Shown here: piece after piece, positions 8,004 through 16,903 of the stretch | Layout of the letters: each line of letters starts with the position of its first letter | Numbering within the stretch: the stretch's first letter is position 1 | Assembly (NCBI GenBank): GCA_025352795.1 | Contig: JANXSF010000102.1 | Location: forward strand, 124,001 to 188,000 | Direction of reading: 5' to 3' | Source: Acidobacteriota bacterium | GTDB lineage: Bacteria > Acidobacteriota > Terriglobia > Bryobacterales > Bryobacteraceae | Length of the DNA: 64,000 bases | The notes under the pieces: generated by a model | Database searches by the model: none | Seen by the model: only the letters and a program-made list of their open reading frames with translations | Told to the model about the DNA's origin: nothing | Made by a program: the position numbers and the translations under genes

Positions 8004-8687
8004 CTATACCAAATAAAACAAACTCAACCGTGGAAGTCGCGCTTGATCAAACAGCCTTCTATCGGTGAAATTCTTTTCCAGAATCAACAACTGCGCTGCC
8101 GTCATTTTCCCGCGATGCGGACGTAACGCATTTTCTAATTCCTTCCTCACAGACAACAGCTCTTCTTCACTTTGTTTCGTCCGAACTTCTGCCGCTAATT
8201 TTTCTTCCATCACCGTCAGGCGTTGTTCTAAAGCTTCTAAATCCTGATAGTGGTTGTCCAACTCCCACAGAATTTCCTTTAAGCTCGCCGCAGCTTGCCC
8301 ATAACCTAACTGATCCAACTTATCTAAATTCTGCTGTAAGTATCCGGCAAGTTCTTCCATTGAAAATGGCGCATTTACCTCTTGTTTGGCGTTTTGCGGA
8401 GTGTTATTGGCCATCCGCTCTGTTTCTGTAAGGATTGCCTGGGAGCAGTACGTGAGTGAATTCACCATCTGACTTTTCCGTTTCTTGGTTCGCCATTTAT
8501 CAAATGCTTCGTCAATCCCGCGCAGCACAGCTTCCAGCGGGACTCCAGAATTCTTCCAACTCTCAACCAGAGCCCAATCCAGTGGTGACATTAAAAATAA
8601 CCCCGTGCCACGAGCCTTTTGAAAGTGTTCTTCCACTTCAGTGAAATAGTTGAAGTAATTTCCTGTCCAGTCTTCCTGTTCAGCCAT
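8004..8687 (-). CDS. Unknown protein with C-terminal coiled coil
   Basis: This 227-residue soluble protein has no signal peptide. Residues 1-95 are helical and aromatic-rich (GNYFNYFTEVEEHF, SPLDWALVESW, a basic KWRTKKRKSQ patch). Residues about 110-185 have long heptad-like helices rich in Leu, Glu and Gln, suggestive of a coiled coil. It ends with a basic and then hydrophobic tail. It is the last gene of a six-gene operon and starts four bases after the birA stop. I do not recognise the family. The N-terminal part recalls helical replication or phage accessory domains, but I would not name one. Confidence 0.7.
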   Translation of the reverse strand: MAEQEDWTGNYFNYFTEVEEHFQKARGTGLFLMSPLDWALVESWKNSGVPLEAVLRGIDEAFDKWRTKKRKSQMVNSLTYCSQAILTETERMANNTPQNAKQEVNAPFSMEELAGYLQQNLDKLDQLGYGQAAASLKEILWELDNHYQDLEALEQRLTVMEEKLAAEVRTKQSEEELLSVRKELENALRPHRGKMTAAQLLILEKNFTDRRLFDQARLPRLSLFYLV

Positions 8688-8691
8688 ATTG

Positions 8692-9447
8692 TTAAAGAGC
8701 CCGAAGGCCCCCTGCCAAAATTAAAACGCGCTCTCCAGCATCATCGCGAACATAGAGAAACCCTGCATCGGATAGGCCATCGGTGATGCCCCGAATCAGT
8801 CGGCCTGCTTGTTCCACTTCCACTCGCTTGCCTGAAACAAAACTTGAAGACTGCCCAAATAAATCCAGCAATGGGGCACGACCTTGCCGTTCCAGTAACT
8901 CAACATGATTATCAATCTCTTCAATCATGCGAATCAGTAATTGTTCCCGTGAAAATTCGCGACCCCCGGCTATCCGCAAACTAGTGGCCGCTGATTTCAA
9001 TTCCGATGGGAAAGCAGTCTGATTCACATTCACACCAATCCCCGTCATCACAGCCCCTTCCTGGAACTCCGAAAGAATGCCACAACATTTTTTCCCGTCG
9101 ATCAGTAAATCATTGGGCCACTTCAAATCGCACTCCAATCCGGCAATGTCACGAATTGCTTGCGCAATTGCTAATCCCATGGCAATCGTCAGAACTGGCA
9201 GATCTGTAAGATGCAGATTCAACCGAAATATCAACGTAAAATAAAGACCTTCCGCCGCAGTCGATACCCAACTGCGCCCCAGCCTTCCCTGCCCTGCTGA
9301 CTGATGTTCAGCCCCGACGATGCTCCCCGCCAAAGCCCCGGCTTGCACCATGACTTGTGCATTCTTCATCGTAGATGGAGTTGTCTCAAGCCACTCTATG
9401 GTCCTGCCAGGAAATGCTTCACGAACGCGAGTTACGTCGAATGTCAT
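8692..9447 (-). CDS. birA: Biotin--[acetyl-CoA-carboxylase] ligase, catalytic form without HTH
   Basis: This enzyme activates biotin as biotinyl-AMP and attaches it to the carboxyl carrier lysine of acetyl-CoA carboxylase. The biotin-binding loop reads GQGRLGRSW (E. coli GRGRRGR), followed by the KWPNDLL motif and a GIGVNVNQ segment. At 251 residues it starts directly with the catalytic domain, so it lacks the DNA-binding domain of E. coli BirA and cannot act as the biotin-operon repressor. Its start overlaps the nadC stop by four bases. The assignment is firm. Confidence 0.94.
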   Translation of the reverse strand: MTFDVTRVREAFPGRTIEWLETTPSTMKNAQVMVQAGALAGSIVGAEHQSAGQGRLGRSWVSTAAEGLYFTLIFRLNLHLTDLPVLTIAMGLAIAQAIRDIAGLECDLKWPNDLLIDGKKCCGILSEFQEGAVMTGIGVNVNQTAFPSELKSAATSLRIAGGREFSREQLLIRMIEEIDNHVELLERQGRAPLLDLFGQSSSFVSGKRVEVEQAGRLIRGITDGLSDAGFLYVRDDAGERVLILAGGLRAL

Positions 9448-10298
9448 GGAGTTAAATTCAATCGAAAATGGATATCAACGGCAACTGCAGAATGAGTAAT
9501 GGCACCTACCGAAATAAAATCGGCACCAGCTTCGGCAAAGGCTTTCACGGTTTCCAAACGCATCCCGCCGGAAATCTCTACGCTGGCCCTTCCCGCAATG
9601 TGGTCCACCCATCGCTTGGCTTCATTGGGGGTAAGATTATCCAATAAGAGTCGCGTCGCACCTGCCGCTAAAGCTTCCTCCATTTCCTCCCATGTGCGGA
9701 CTTCAATTTCTATCGGTAACCCAGCAGGCCGGGCATTTGCCAAAGCTGCAGTTACACTTCCGGCCGCCGTAATATGATTATTTTTGATAAGAATGGCATC
9801 GAACAATCCCATGCGATGGTTGGTGACTCCGCCAGCCGCCGCAGCCATTTTTTCGAAGCGACGCAAACCAGGTGTGGTCTTTCGCGTATCCAAAATCTTC
9901 GTCTTGGTACCAGTTACACAATCCACAAATCGACGACCCATCGTAGCCACGCCGCTCATGCGCTGCATTAGATTTAACGTAGTCCGTTCGCATGTCAGTA
10001 GTGTCCTGGCCGGACCTTCCACAGTAGCCATGATGGTTCCATTCTGCACCGCAGTCCCACTGGGCACCAGCACTTTCAGGTCTGTCAAAGCAGCGCACCC
10101 AAACTCCTGGCACAACTCAAAAACAAGTGGCAGCAACTCCGCTCCTGCCGCGATGAATTCCTGCTTAGCCCGAAACTGCCCGGTAGCCGTTCGATCTGCC
10201 GACACGCAACAATTCGTGGTGATGTCGCCCGTGCCAATATCTTCAGCAAGTGCCCGACGAATCAAATCGCGTAGTTCGGGATGCGAAACGTCCATCAT
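9444..10298 (-). CDS. nadC: Nicotinate-nucleotide pyrophosphorylase (carboxylating)
   Basis: NadC converts quinolinate and PRPP to nicotinate mononucleotide in de novo NAD synthesis. The 284 residues match the usual length. Recognisable parts are the N-terminal DIGTGDITT segment, TRKTTPGLR, the HRMGLFDAILIKNNHI block that binds quinolinate and PRPP, and the C-terminal SGG-RLE barrel strand followed by FISVGAITHS. It overlaps valS (upstream) and birA (downstream) by four bases each, so all three are translationally coupled. nadA and nadB are not in the window. Confidence 0.96.
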   Translation of the reverse strand: MMDVSHPELRDLIRRALAEDIGTGDITTNCCVSADRTATGQFRAKQEFIAAGAELLPLVFELCQEFGCAALTDLKVLVPSGTAVQNGTIMATVEGPARTLLTCERTTLNLMQRMSGVATMGRRFVDCVTGTKTKILDTRKTTPGLRRFEKMAAAAGGVTNHRMGLFDAILIKNNHITAAGSVTAALANARPAGLPIEIEVRTWEEMEEALAAGATRLLLDNLTPNEAKRWVDHIAGRASVEISGGMRLETVKAFAEAGADFISVGAITHSAVAVDIHFRLNLTP

Positions 10299-12961
10299 GT
10301 TTTGGTAATCCCGGCCAATGCCTGTTGGCTTTTCTCACGCTGCGCGTGGTATTCAGCCAGCTTCACTCGCATCCCTTCAAGAATTTTCTCCGGTGCTTTC
10401 TTCAGAAAATCTTCGCTGGAAAGTTGGCGCTCTGAATTTGTAATGACCTTGACAAGTTCGGCAATTTCTTTTTCCAGCCGACCACGTAGCGCATCCAACT
10501 GTCCTGCCGAAACAGCCAGCACTAAATCAAATCCAGGAGTGGATCGCATGGGGCCTGATTCCCTTGGGCTATCTGTAGCTAGCACGGATAGCTTCACATT
10601 GGCCAACCGTTCAATCGCTTCCCGTTGCTGGTCAGCCAATGCAGCCACAGCTCCGCCAGCATACAGCGAAGCGTCAAACGGTTCCTTTGGATCCAGCTTC
10701 GCATCGGCTCGCAGATTCCGTGCTGATGAAATGATTTCCTGCAACAACGCCATCTGTTGTTCTGCTTCCAAATCTTCCGCCGCAGTATTTGCCTTGGGGT
10801 AGGCACTGATGGAAATCGAAGATTTTCGCCCGTGCCCTGCTGCTAACCTCTGCCACAACTCTTCAGTCAAAAACGGCATGGCTGGATGCAGCATCCGAAG
10901 TGCGGACTCAAACACAGTCAGAATGTTGCGCCAGTGCGCGTTCAACCCAGACCCTTCCTCGAAGCGCAGCTTCTTCAGTTCCACATACCAATCGCAAAAC
11001 TCATACCAGATGAAACTCCAAATAGTCTTCGCTGCTTCATCGAAACGATAACTCGCCAGTGACTTGTTCATTTGGTCAGCACAGGCGTTCAGACGGCTGA
11101 AGATCCAGCGGTCTTCCAACGAAACAGTTCCGTTAACCGCTTCTGGAAGGTACGATTCTTTCTCAACAGGAACCCATGGTTCCACGTTGGCACGTTCCAT
11201 ATTCAAGAATAAGAACCGGGCAGCGTTCCATATTTTATTGGCGAATGCCCGTGACGAATCCATGCGATCTTCAGTCCAGATAATATCGGCACCGGGTGCA
11301 GATGCAGCCAGCAAGGACATGCGTACCGCGTCCGTACCATGCTTTGCCGTCATCACAAGGGGGTCGATTCCATTCCCCGCAGTCTTCGACATTTTCTTGC
11401 GATTCTTATCCCGCACAAGCCCGTGAATATAAACTTTGTGGAATGGCACTTGGCCCGTACATTCCAGGCCCATAAAAATCATCCTGGCTACCCAGAAGAA
11501 AATAATGTCGTAGCTGGTGATCAGCACGGACGTTGGATAGTAGCGCTTCAGAAACTCAGTTTCATCAGGCCAGCCCAACGTTGAAAACGGCCAGAGTCCA
11601 GAACTAAACCAGGTATCCAGCACATCGCTATCCTGCTCGATTGACGCCGAACCACAATGTTTGCAGGCTCCCGGCGTTTCCCGGGCAACTGTGATCTGGC
11701 TGCAATTCGCGCAGTGCCATGCAGGCACACGATGCCCCCACCACAACTGCCGCGAAATGCACCAATCGCGAATGTTGTACATCCACTCGTAATAAGTATT
11801 GGCGAAGTTCGCCGGTATGAATTGAATTCGCCCATCTTCCACCGCTTTGATTGCAGGCGCAGCCAGCGGCTTCATCTTCACAAACCACTGCATGGAAACC
11901 AGCGGTTCAACAATCGTCAGGCAACGTTGACACTTGCTGATGGGCAAGTTGTGTGGCTCAGTTTTTTCAAGGAGTCCCAGTGCGGTTAGATCGGCCAAAA
12001 CTTTTGTGCGCGCAACGAATCGATCCAACCCGGCATAGGCACCAGCCTCGGCTGTCATAGCGCCCGTTTCGTCAATCACTTTGACATGCGGAAGATTGTG
12101 ACGCTTGCCCGCTTCAAAATCATTTGGATCATGAGCCGGTGTAATTTTCACCACACCAGTCCCAAATTCAGGGTCAGCCATGTCATCCAAAATAATTGGA
12201 ATTTCACGACCCACCAACGGCAGCATTACCATCTTGCCGTGAAGATGCAGGTACCGCTCATCTTTGGCATTCATCGCCACCGCAGTATCGCCCAGCATAG
12301 TTTCAGGACGAGTGGTCGCCACCACCAGAAATTCATCCGACCCAATTACCGGATAGCGTACATGCCACAAACTGCCCTGGGTATCTTCGTGGATCACTTC
12401 CAGGTCACTCAACGCCGTCTTGCAACCAGGGCACCAGTTCACCATGTACTGCCCGCGATAGATCAGATTCTTTTCATACAACCGAACAAAGATTTCGCGA
12501 ACCGCACGAGAAAGGCCCGCGTCCATGGTGAAGCGGCTGCGCGTCCAATCCACAGAATCGCCAATCTGCCGCATCTGCGTCTCAATGCTGCCCCCCGATT
12601 CTTCTTTCCACTCCCAAACTTTTTTCTCAAACTCAATGCGGCCCAGTTGATGACGGGTAGTGCCTTGTTTAACCAGTTCCCGTTCCACCACCATTTGCGT
12701 GGCAATGCCTGCGTGGTCCATGCCTGGAGTCCACAGCGTGTTGTTTCCGTTCATGCGATTCCAACGGACAACCATGTCCATCAGCGTGTGGTCCAGCATG
12801 TGGCCGATGTGCAATGCCCCGGTCACATTGGGCGGAGGAATAGCTATGGAAAACGCTTCACCGGGTTTGGAAGGGTCAGCTACAAAAAGGGAAGATTCTT
12901 CCCACCATTTGGCCCAATGCGGTTCAAACCGCTGGGGCTCGTAAACTTTCTCTAATTGCAT
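10295..12961 (-). CDS. valS: Valyl-tRNA synthetase
   Basis: This 888-residue class I aminoacyl-tRNA synthetase charges tRNA-Val. The HIGH motif is at residues 51-54 (GALHIGHML) and the second signature reads KKMSKTAGN near residue 530. The editing (CP1) domain lies between, with a TTRPETMLGDTA loop. Two cysteine knuckles (WCPGCK, and CANC with CKHC further on) suggest structural zinc. The last about 70 residues form the coiled-coil arm that contacts tRNA. It sits in the middle of an operon with a secreted protein upstream and nadC downstream. Confidence 0.97.
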   Translation of the reverse strand: MQLEKVYEPQRFEPHWAKWWEESSLFVADPSKPGEAFSIAIPPPNVTGALHIGHMLDHTLMDMVVRWNRMNGNNTLWTPGMDHAGIATQMVVERELVKQGTTRHQLGRIEFEKKVWEWKEESGGSIETQMRQIGDSVDWTRSRFTMDAGLSRAVREIFVRLYEKNLIYRGQYMVNWCPGCKTALSDLEVIHEDTQGSLWHVRYPVIGSDEFLVVATTRPETMLGDTAVAMNAKDERYLHLHGKMVMLPLVGREIPIILDDMADPEFGTGVVKITPAHDPNDFEAGKRHNLPHVKVIDETGAMTAEAGAYAGLDRFVARTKVLADLTALGLLEKTEPHNLPISKCQRCLTIVEPLVSMQWFVKMKPLAAPAIKAVEDGRIQFIPANFANTYYEWMYNIRDWCISRQLWWGHRVPAWHCANCSQITVARETPGACKHCGSASIEQDSDVLDTWFSSGLWPFSTLGWPDETEFLKRYYPTSVLITSYDIIFFWVARMIFMGLECTGQVPFHKVYIHGLVRDKNRKKMSKTAGNGIDPLVMTAKHGTDAVRMSLLAASAPGADIIWTEDRMDSSRAFANKIWNAARFLFLNMERANVEPWVPVEKESYLPEAVNGTVSLEDRWIFSRLNACADQMNKSLASYRFDEAAKTIWSFIWYEFCDWYVELKKLRFEEGSGLNAHWRNILTVFESALRMLHPAMPFLTEELWQRLAAGHGRKSSISISAYPKANTAAEDLEAEQQMALLQEIISSARNLRADAKLDPKEPFDASLYAGGAVAALADQQREAIERLANVKLSVLATDSPRESGPMRSTPGFDLVLAVSAGQLDALRGRLEKEIAELVKVITNSERQLSSEDFLKKAPEKILEGMRVKLAEYHAQREKSQQALAGITKT

Positions 12962-12970
12962 TGGAAACTA

Positions 12971-14272
12971 CTATTGTACCAAAGCAGGGCGCGCCACAAG
13001 AATTCTTTCCCGCATGGCATACAAACTCATAACCGGGTGACCAGTGGCTTCCACTGCTCGCAGAAATCCGTCGTGATCGGCTGGACGCAGGGATCGAGTC
13101 AAGTCCGCCAGCTTCGCTAGCTGATCGAACCACAGAAGAAAATTTGCTTGCTGCATATTTTCGTTCGCTAAGTAAGCAAGGAACTGCACCACTACTTTAT
13201 CCCGCTCTGCACCAGTTGGAACCATGGTCACAGCCGCCGTCAACATGCCACCTTTACGCAGAAAGAAAGCTTCCTCGGTTTCTGCACTCTGTGGCTTTGC
13301 ATCTAGAATAGTTCGAAAATATGCCTGAAATTCATCACGCCAAGCTTCTGTATTTTTGTCGGCATCGGAAAGTCCTCTGGAAGCGCCACCAAACATCAAG
13401 TGCATGAACTGGGCTCTACTGGCATCGGCAAACACAGGCACATTTTTATTTTCACCACAGCGAGGTTCTTTCAAATGACGATCCAAATAATTGCGATGCG
13501 CCACAATCAGCGGCTCTGGGTTCGCCCAAGACCGCATCATTTGTTCAGTCAATGCCAGCTTCTCCTGCACCTCAGGCAATGAAGAAGTAAAGGCGCGGTC
13601 ATCGCCACTTATGCTGTCTAAAACAGCAGCCAGCGAGGCCCCCAGCAAATTCCATTGTTCGGACACGACGATTGATCTACCAATTGCATTCATTATCAGC
13701 GGCAGTTCCACAGGCGATTGCACACGGACAACGAAATTGTTCATCCAGGAGGTTTCAGCATTCATCGAACGCGCTGGAAGTTTTATCACCAGCGGAATCA
13801 GATCGTAATAAGCCGAAGGATTGTCCAACAACAAATCCTCACAAGAGCCTTTAGCAACAGTCGGAGGTTGCATTTCATTGAACATATCCCAGGCCTTGGC
13901 CCTATCAATGGGAATCATTTGCTTCACAGCCATTGCCTGCAAAGAGATGCGATCCAGTTTTTGAGCATAGGCCAAACTGGTTAGAGATGCCTGACTGGAT
14001 TCCGCACCGTGACCGCGGATAATGCTTCTCTGCATCGGGTAGCGCGACATTCCACCGAATCTAAAAGCATCTATCAACAGCTCTTTCTTCCATGTCTTAT
14101 CTGTAAGTGCTGGTGCCGCGGCCACTCGAAGCAATGTGGACGCGGCGAACTCTGGCGGCACAGATTGCGCTCGTTCCACCAACGGATAGATGTCTGGAAA
14201 TTGTTTTTGTCTTTCCTTGGAATCTGCAAATAGGCATGCAGGCAACAACATCAATAGGACAAGTGGCTTCAT
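12971..14272 (-). CDS. Secreted protein of unknown function
   Basis: This 433-residue protein has a signal peptide (LLMLLPACLFADS; cleavage near residue 16, and the cysteine at 13 could also be a lipoprotein site, although the lipobox is poor). The mature part is strongly helical, with repeated L-A-A and W-x-x-x-F patterns resembling TPR-like or HEAT-like solenoids. No catalytic motif is visible. It overlaps the ABC exporter gene by four bases and precedes valS by nine. Being coupled to an exporter may mean it is a periplasmic partner, but this is only context. Confidence 0.72.
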   Translation of the reverse strand: MKPLVLLMLLPACLFADSKERQKQFPDIYPLVERAQSVPPEFAASTLLRVAAAPALTDKTWKKELLIDAFRFGGMSRYPMQRSIIRGHGAESSQASLTSLAYAQKLDRISLQAMAVKQMIPIDRAKAWDMFNEMQPPTVAKGSCEDLLLDNPSAYYDLIPLVIKLPARSMNAETSWMNNFVVRVQSPVELPLIMNAIGRSIVVSEQWNLLGASLAAVLDSISGDDRAFTSSLPEVQEKLALTEQMMRSWANPEPLIVAHRNYLDRHLKEPRCGENKNVPVFADASRAQFMHLMFGGASRGLSDADKNTEAWRDEFQAYFRTILDAKPQSAETEEAFFLRKGGMLTAAVTMVPTGAERDKVVVQFLAYLANENMQQANFLLWFDQLAKLADLTRSLRPADHDGFLRAVEATGHPVMSLYAMRERILVARPALVQ

Positions 14273-16080
14273 TGTGCGGCAACCTCCTGGTCCTTATATT
14301 GCAACCGGAATAGCTTCCAATAAATGCCACGCTCTGCCAACAACTGTTGATGCGAACCAGACTCCCGCAGCTTACCCTTGTGCATCACAAAAATACGATC
14401 AGCACGTTCCACCGTAGATAAGCGATGGGCAATCAGAATGGACGTGCGCCCTTCAACCAAAGTGGCCAACGCCCCACGTATCTTCAATTCGGTCTCAGTA
14501 TCCACGCTGGAAGTTGCTTCATCCAGAATCAGAAATCGTGGATTGTGGGCCAGCGCTCTAGCGAAACCTATCAACTGTTTTTGACCAGTGGAAAGCGTCG
14601 CCCCACGCTCAATCACGGGCTCCTCAAACTGCTGACGAAGGCTGTCCACAAACTCTCGCAGGTTCACCCTATCCGCTGCCTGACGCATCACTTCGTCAGT
14701 GATGTGCGGTGATCCAAGCTTGATGTTTTCAGCAATAGTGCCAGTGAAAAGATAAGGGTCCTGCAGCACCACTCCAAAGTAGCGTCGAAGACTTGCTGGT
14801 TCAAACTGCCGAATGTCCACACCGCCAATTTTGATGGCACCTTTCTGTACATCGTAAAAACGCAGCAGAAGCTGAATAATGGTGGTCTTCCCCGCCCCGG
14901 TGTGTCCTACAATGGCGATTGATTCGCCCTGCCGAATCGTAAAACTCAGGTCTTCCAGAATCCAATTATCCTTCTCATAAGCAAACCAGACGTGATCGAA
15001 TTCCACATCTCCGGTAGGGACAGGTTTCGGAGAATCTGGAGCAGTGATGTTCACTTTTGTATCCAGTAATTGGAACACTCGTTCACTGGCAGCCATGGCC
15101 CCTTGCAGGATGTTGTACTTTTCACTCAGATCTTGAATAGGCCTGAAGAAGCGCATGCCATATTGGAAAAACGCAACCAGAACTCCCAGGCTCAGCGCAC
15201 CTGCAGACACCTGATAACCGCCCCAGGCAAGCAGTGCAGCCAGCCCCAACATACCCAGAAATTCCACCATCGGATAGAACCAGCCGTAGGCGTGAATAGA
15301 TTCCTTGAACGCTTCCATATGCTGATGATTGATCTGTTGAAATTCGTCCTTGCTCCGTTGCTCACGCTGAAACAACTGCACCACGCCGATGCCCTGAATA
15401 TGCTCCGAAAGGTAGGCATTCATCCGTGCCACAGCTGTGCGGATGCGCCGATAACTGCCAGTCACCGCAGCACGAAAGCGCGCTGTAGCGTAAATCATCA
15501 TAGGTGCCACTGCCAGCAACAAAATCGTCATCACACCGTTCAACTGAAACATGGCCAAGGCAACCAACACCAGCATCAACAGATCGCCTAACAATGTAAC
15601 CAGCCCCGATGAGAAAAGTTCATTGAGCACATCAATATCTGAGGTGACGCGAGTCAACATACGACCAATGGGATGCGTATCGTAGTAGCGTAAATCCAGC
15701 TTCTGCAAATGTCCCATCACTTCTTTGCGCAAATCGAACATCGCATTCTGACCAGTGGATTGCATGATCAATGCTTGCCCAAATTCGCACAGAAATGTGA
15801 TCACCAACGCACAAAGATAGAGCATAGTAATTTGCAGCAGCCCTTCATTTGGGGATGCAGAAAGCCATTTTTCAAGCGGTGCCCAGGTGGTGTTCGGGGC
15901 CTTCACCAGATAACGATCAATAGCAAGTTTTGTAAGCCACGGACCAGCCACAGCGGACAAGGAATGCCCTGTCAGAAGTAGCAATGAAATTGTTACGGAA
16001 AGTTTGTATGGTGATAAATAACCCAGCAATCGCCGCATTAAACGGCTGTCATAGGCTTTACTAAGAGACTCGTCTTCCAC
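14269..16080 (-). CDS. ABC exporter, fused permease and ATPase (MsbA/MdlB-like)
   Basis: This 603-residue half-transporter has an N-terminal six-helix ABC membrane domain (about residues 20-320) and a C-terminal nucleotide-binding domain (about 350-590). The ATPase carries Walker A (GHTGAGKTT), Q-loop (VVLQDPYLF), signature (LSTGQKQ), Walker B (LILDEATSSVD) and the switch histidine (IAHRLSTV). It should work as a dimer exporting lipid, peptide or drug; the substrate cannot be read from sequence. It heads the operon running down to 8004. Confidence 0.92.
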   Translation of the reverse strand: MEDESLSKAYDSRLMRRLLGYLSPYKLSVTISLLLLTGHSLSAVAGPWLTKLAIDRYLVKAPNTTWAPLEKWLSASPNEGLLQITMLYLCALVITFLCEFGQALIMQSTGQNAMFDLRKEVMGHLQKLDLRYYDTHPIGRMLTRVTSDIDVLNELFSSGLVTLLGDLLMLVLVALAMFQLNGVMTILLLAVAPMMIYATARFRAAVTGSYRRIRTAVARMNAYLSEHIQGIGVVQLFQREQRSKDEFQQINHQHMEAFKESIHAYGWFYPMVEFLGMLGLAALLAWGGYQVSAGALSLGVLVAFFQYGMRFFRPIQDLSEKYNILQGAMAASERVFQLLDTKVNITAPDSPKPVPTGDVEFDHVWFAYEKDNWILEDLSFTIRQGESIAIVGHTGAGKTTIIQLLLRFYDVQKGAIKIGGVDIRQFEPASLRRYFGVVLQDPYLFTGTIAENIKLGSPHITDEVMRQAADRVNLREFVDSLRQQFEEPVIERGATLSTGQKQLIGFARALAHNPRFLILDEATSSVDTETELKIRGALATLVEGRTSILIAHRLSTVERADRIFVMHKGKLRESGSHQQLLAERGIYWKLFRLQYKDQEVAAQ

Positions 16081-16126
16081 TATCTCAGTTTAGCGTTTCG
16101 CGATACCCGACACCTAACAACACGTT

Positions 16127-16903
16127 TCAAACAATCTTGGCGATGTATCCAGCAGATGGGCTATTACTGGCCACGCCTCCCGGTGCAATGCCCGCGTCGC
16201 AGTAGTACAAATGGCCGCGATGCATACACATGCCGTGGGGATCGGGGTCCGATTTACTGAGAATGATTTTTTCCAGAAGCTCACCAGTTTCAGCGTCCAG
16301 CTTGTGGATCTGCATTTCTGTAGAATGCATGCACCAGATTCTAGCCTTTCCCTTTTCACGAACAAATGCCAGTCCATGGGCACGATCTAGCATCACTGGA
16401 ATCTGGCGAATGATTTTGAAATCGGTTGTATCCACTAACGTTAATTTCTTAAGCGATAAGGATGTGATCCACAACTTGCCTTCAGCAAACTCAAGCCCAT
16501 GCACACCCCCGCCTCCTGGAACCACGTGGCGTTTGATCGTTGAACCAGTTTTGAGATCAGCTTGAATTACTTGACCAGTGGGGGAATCGGTTGCCCTCGC
16601 TGGACGACCAATTGCCTTTCCATTCGATGCCATCCATAAGTAACCTCCGCCAACAGCAATGCCACTGGTATTGGCACATTCCGTATCAACCGAGCGAATC
16701 AACTTGCCGGACCAAGTGACAAGGTGCGCACGATCCGTTGTCTGCTCACCAATCCACAATCCTTCTTTGGTTGATTCAAGCCCGTTGGGGTGTCCGTCGG
16801 GTGATTTGAAAAGCTTGATTACTTTTGCTTTTCTCTCAGGAATGGAAGAGAAGGCGCATTGTGCCGCCAACGAAAATCCAGCAAGGAAAGTACGGCGTCT
16901 CAT
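16127..16903 (-). CDS. Exported beta-propeller protein (SMP-30/glutaminyl-cyclotransferase-like)
   Basis: This 258-residue protein starts with MRRRTFLAGFSLAA, a twin-arginine-type signal. The rest shows repeated blade-like units: HPNGLESTKEGLWIGEQ, TSGIAVGGGYLWMASN, GVHGLEFAEGKLWITS, AHGLAFVREKGKARIW and DPHGMCMHRGHLYYCD. Each has an NG or HG turn and an aromatic strand, as in six-bladed gluconolactonase-like propellers. It may bind or hydrolyse a sugar lactone, but catalytic residues cannot be confirmed. Its ATG overlaps the stop of the hydroxy-acid oxidase gene, so the two are probably made together. Confidence 0.75.
   Translation of the reverse strand: MRRRTFLAGFSLAAQCAFSSIPERKAKVIKLFKSPDGHPNGLESTKEGLWIGEQTTDRAHLVTWSGKLIRSVDTECANTSGIAVGGGYLWMASNGKAIGRPARATDSPTGQVIQADLKTGSTIKRHVVPGGGGVHGLEFAEGKLWITSLSLKKLTLVDTTDFKIIRQIPVMLDRAHGLAFVREKGKARIWCMHSTEMQIHKLDAETGELLEKIILSKSDPDPHGMCMHRGHLYYCDAGIAPGGVASNSPSAGYIAKIV

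Noticed and set aside
12086-12955. Long open frame (289 codons) on the plus strand opposite valS
   Set aside because: It is the antisense shadow of valS, rich in His, Arg and Gln with no domain, and valS is certain.
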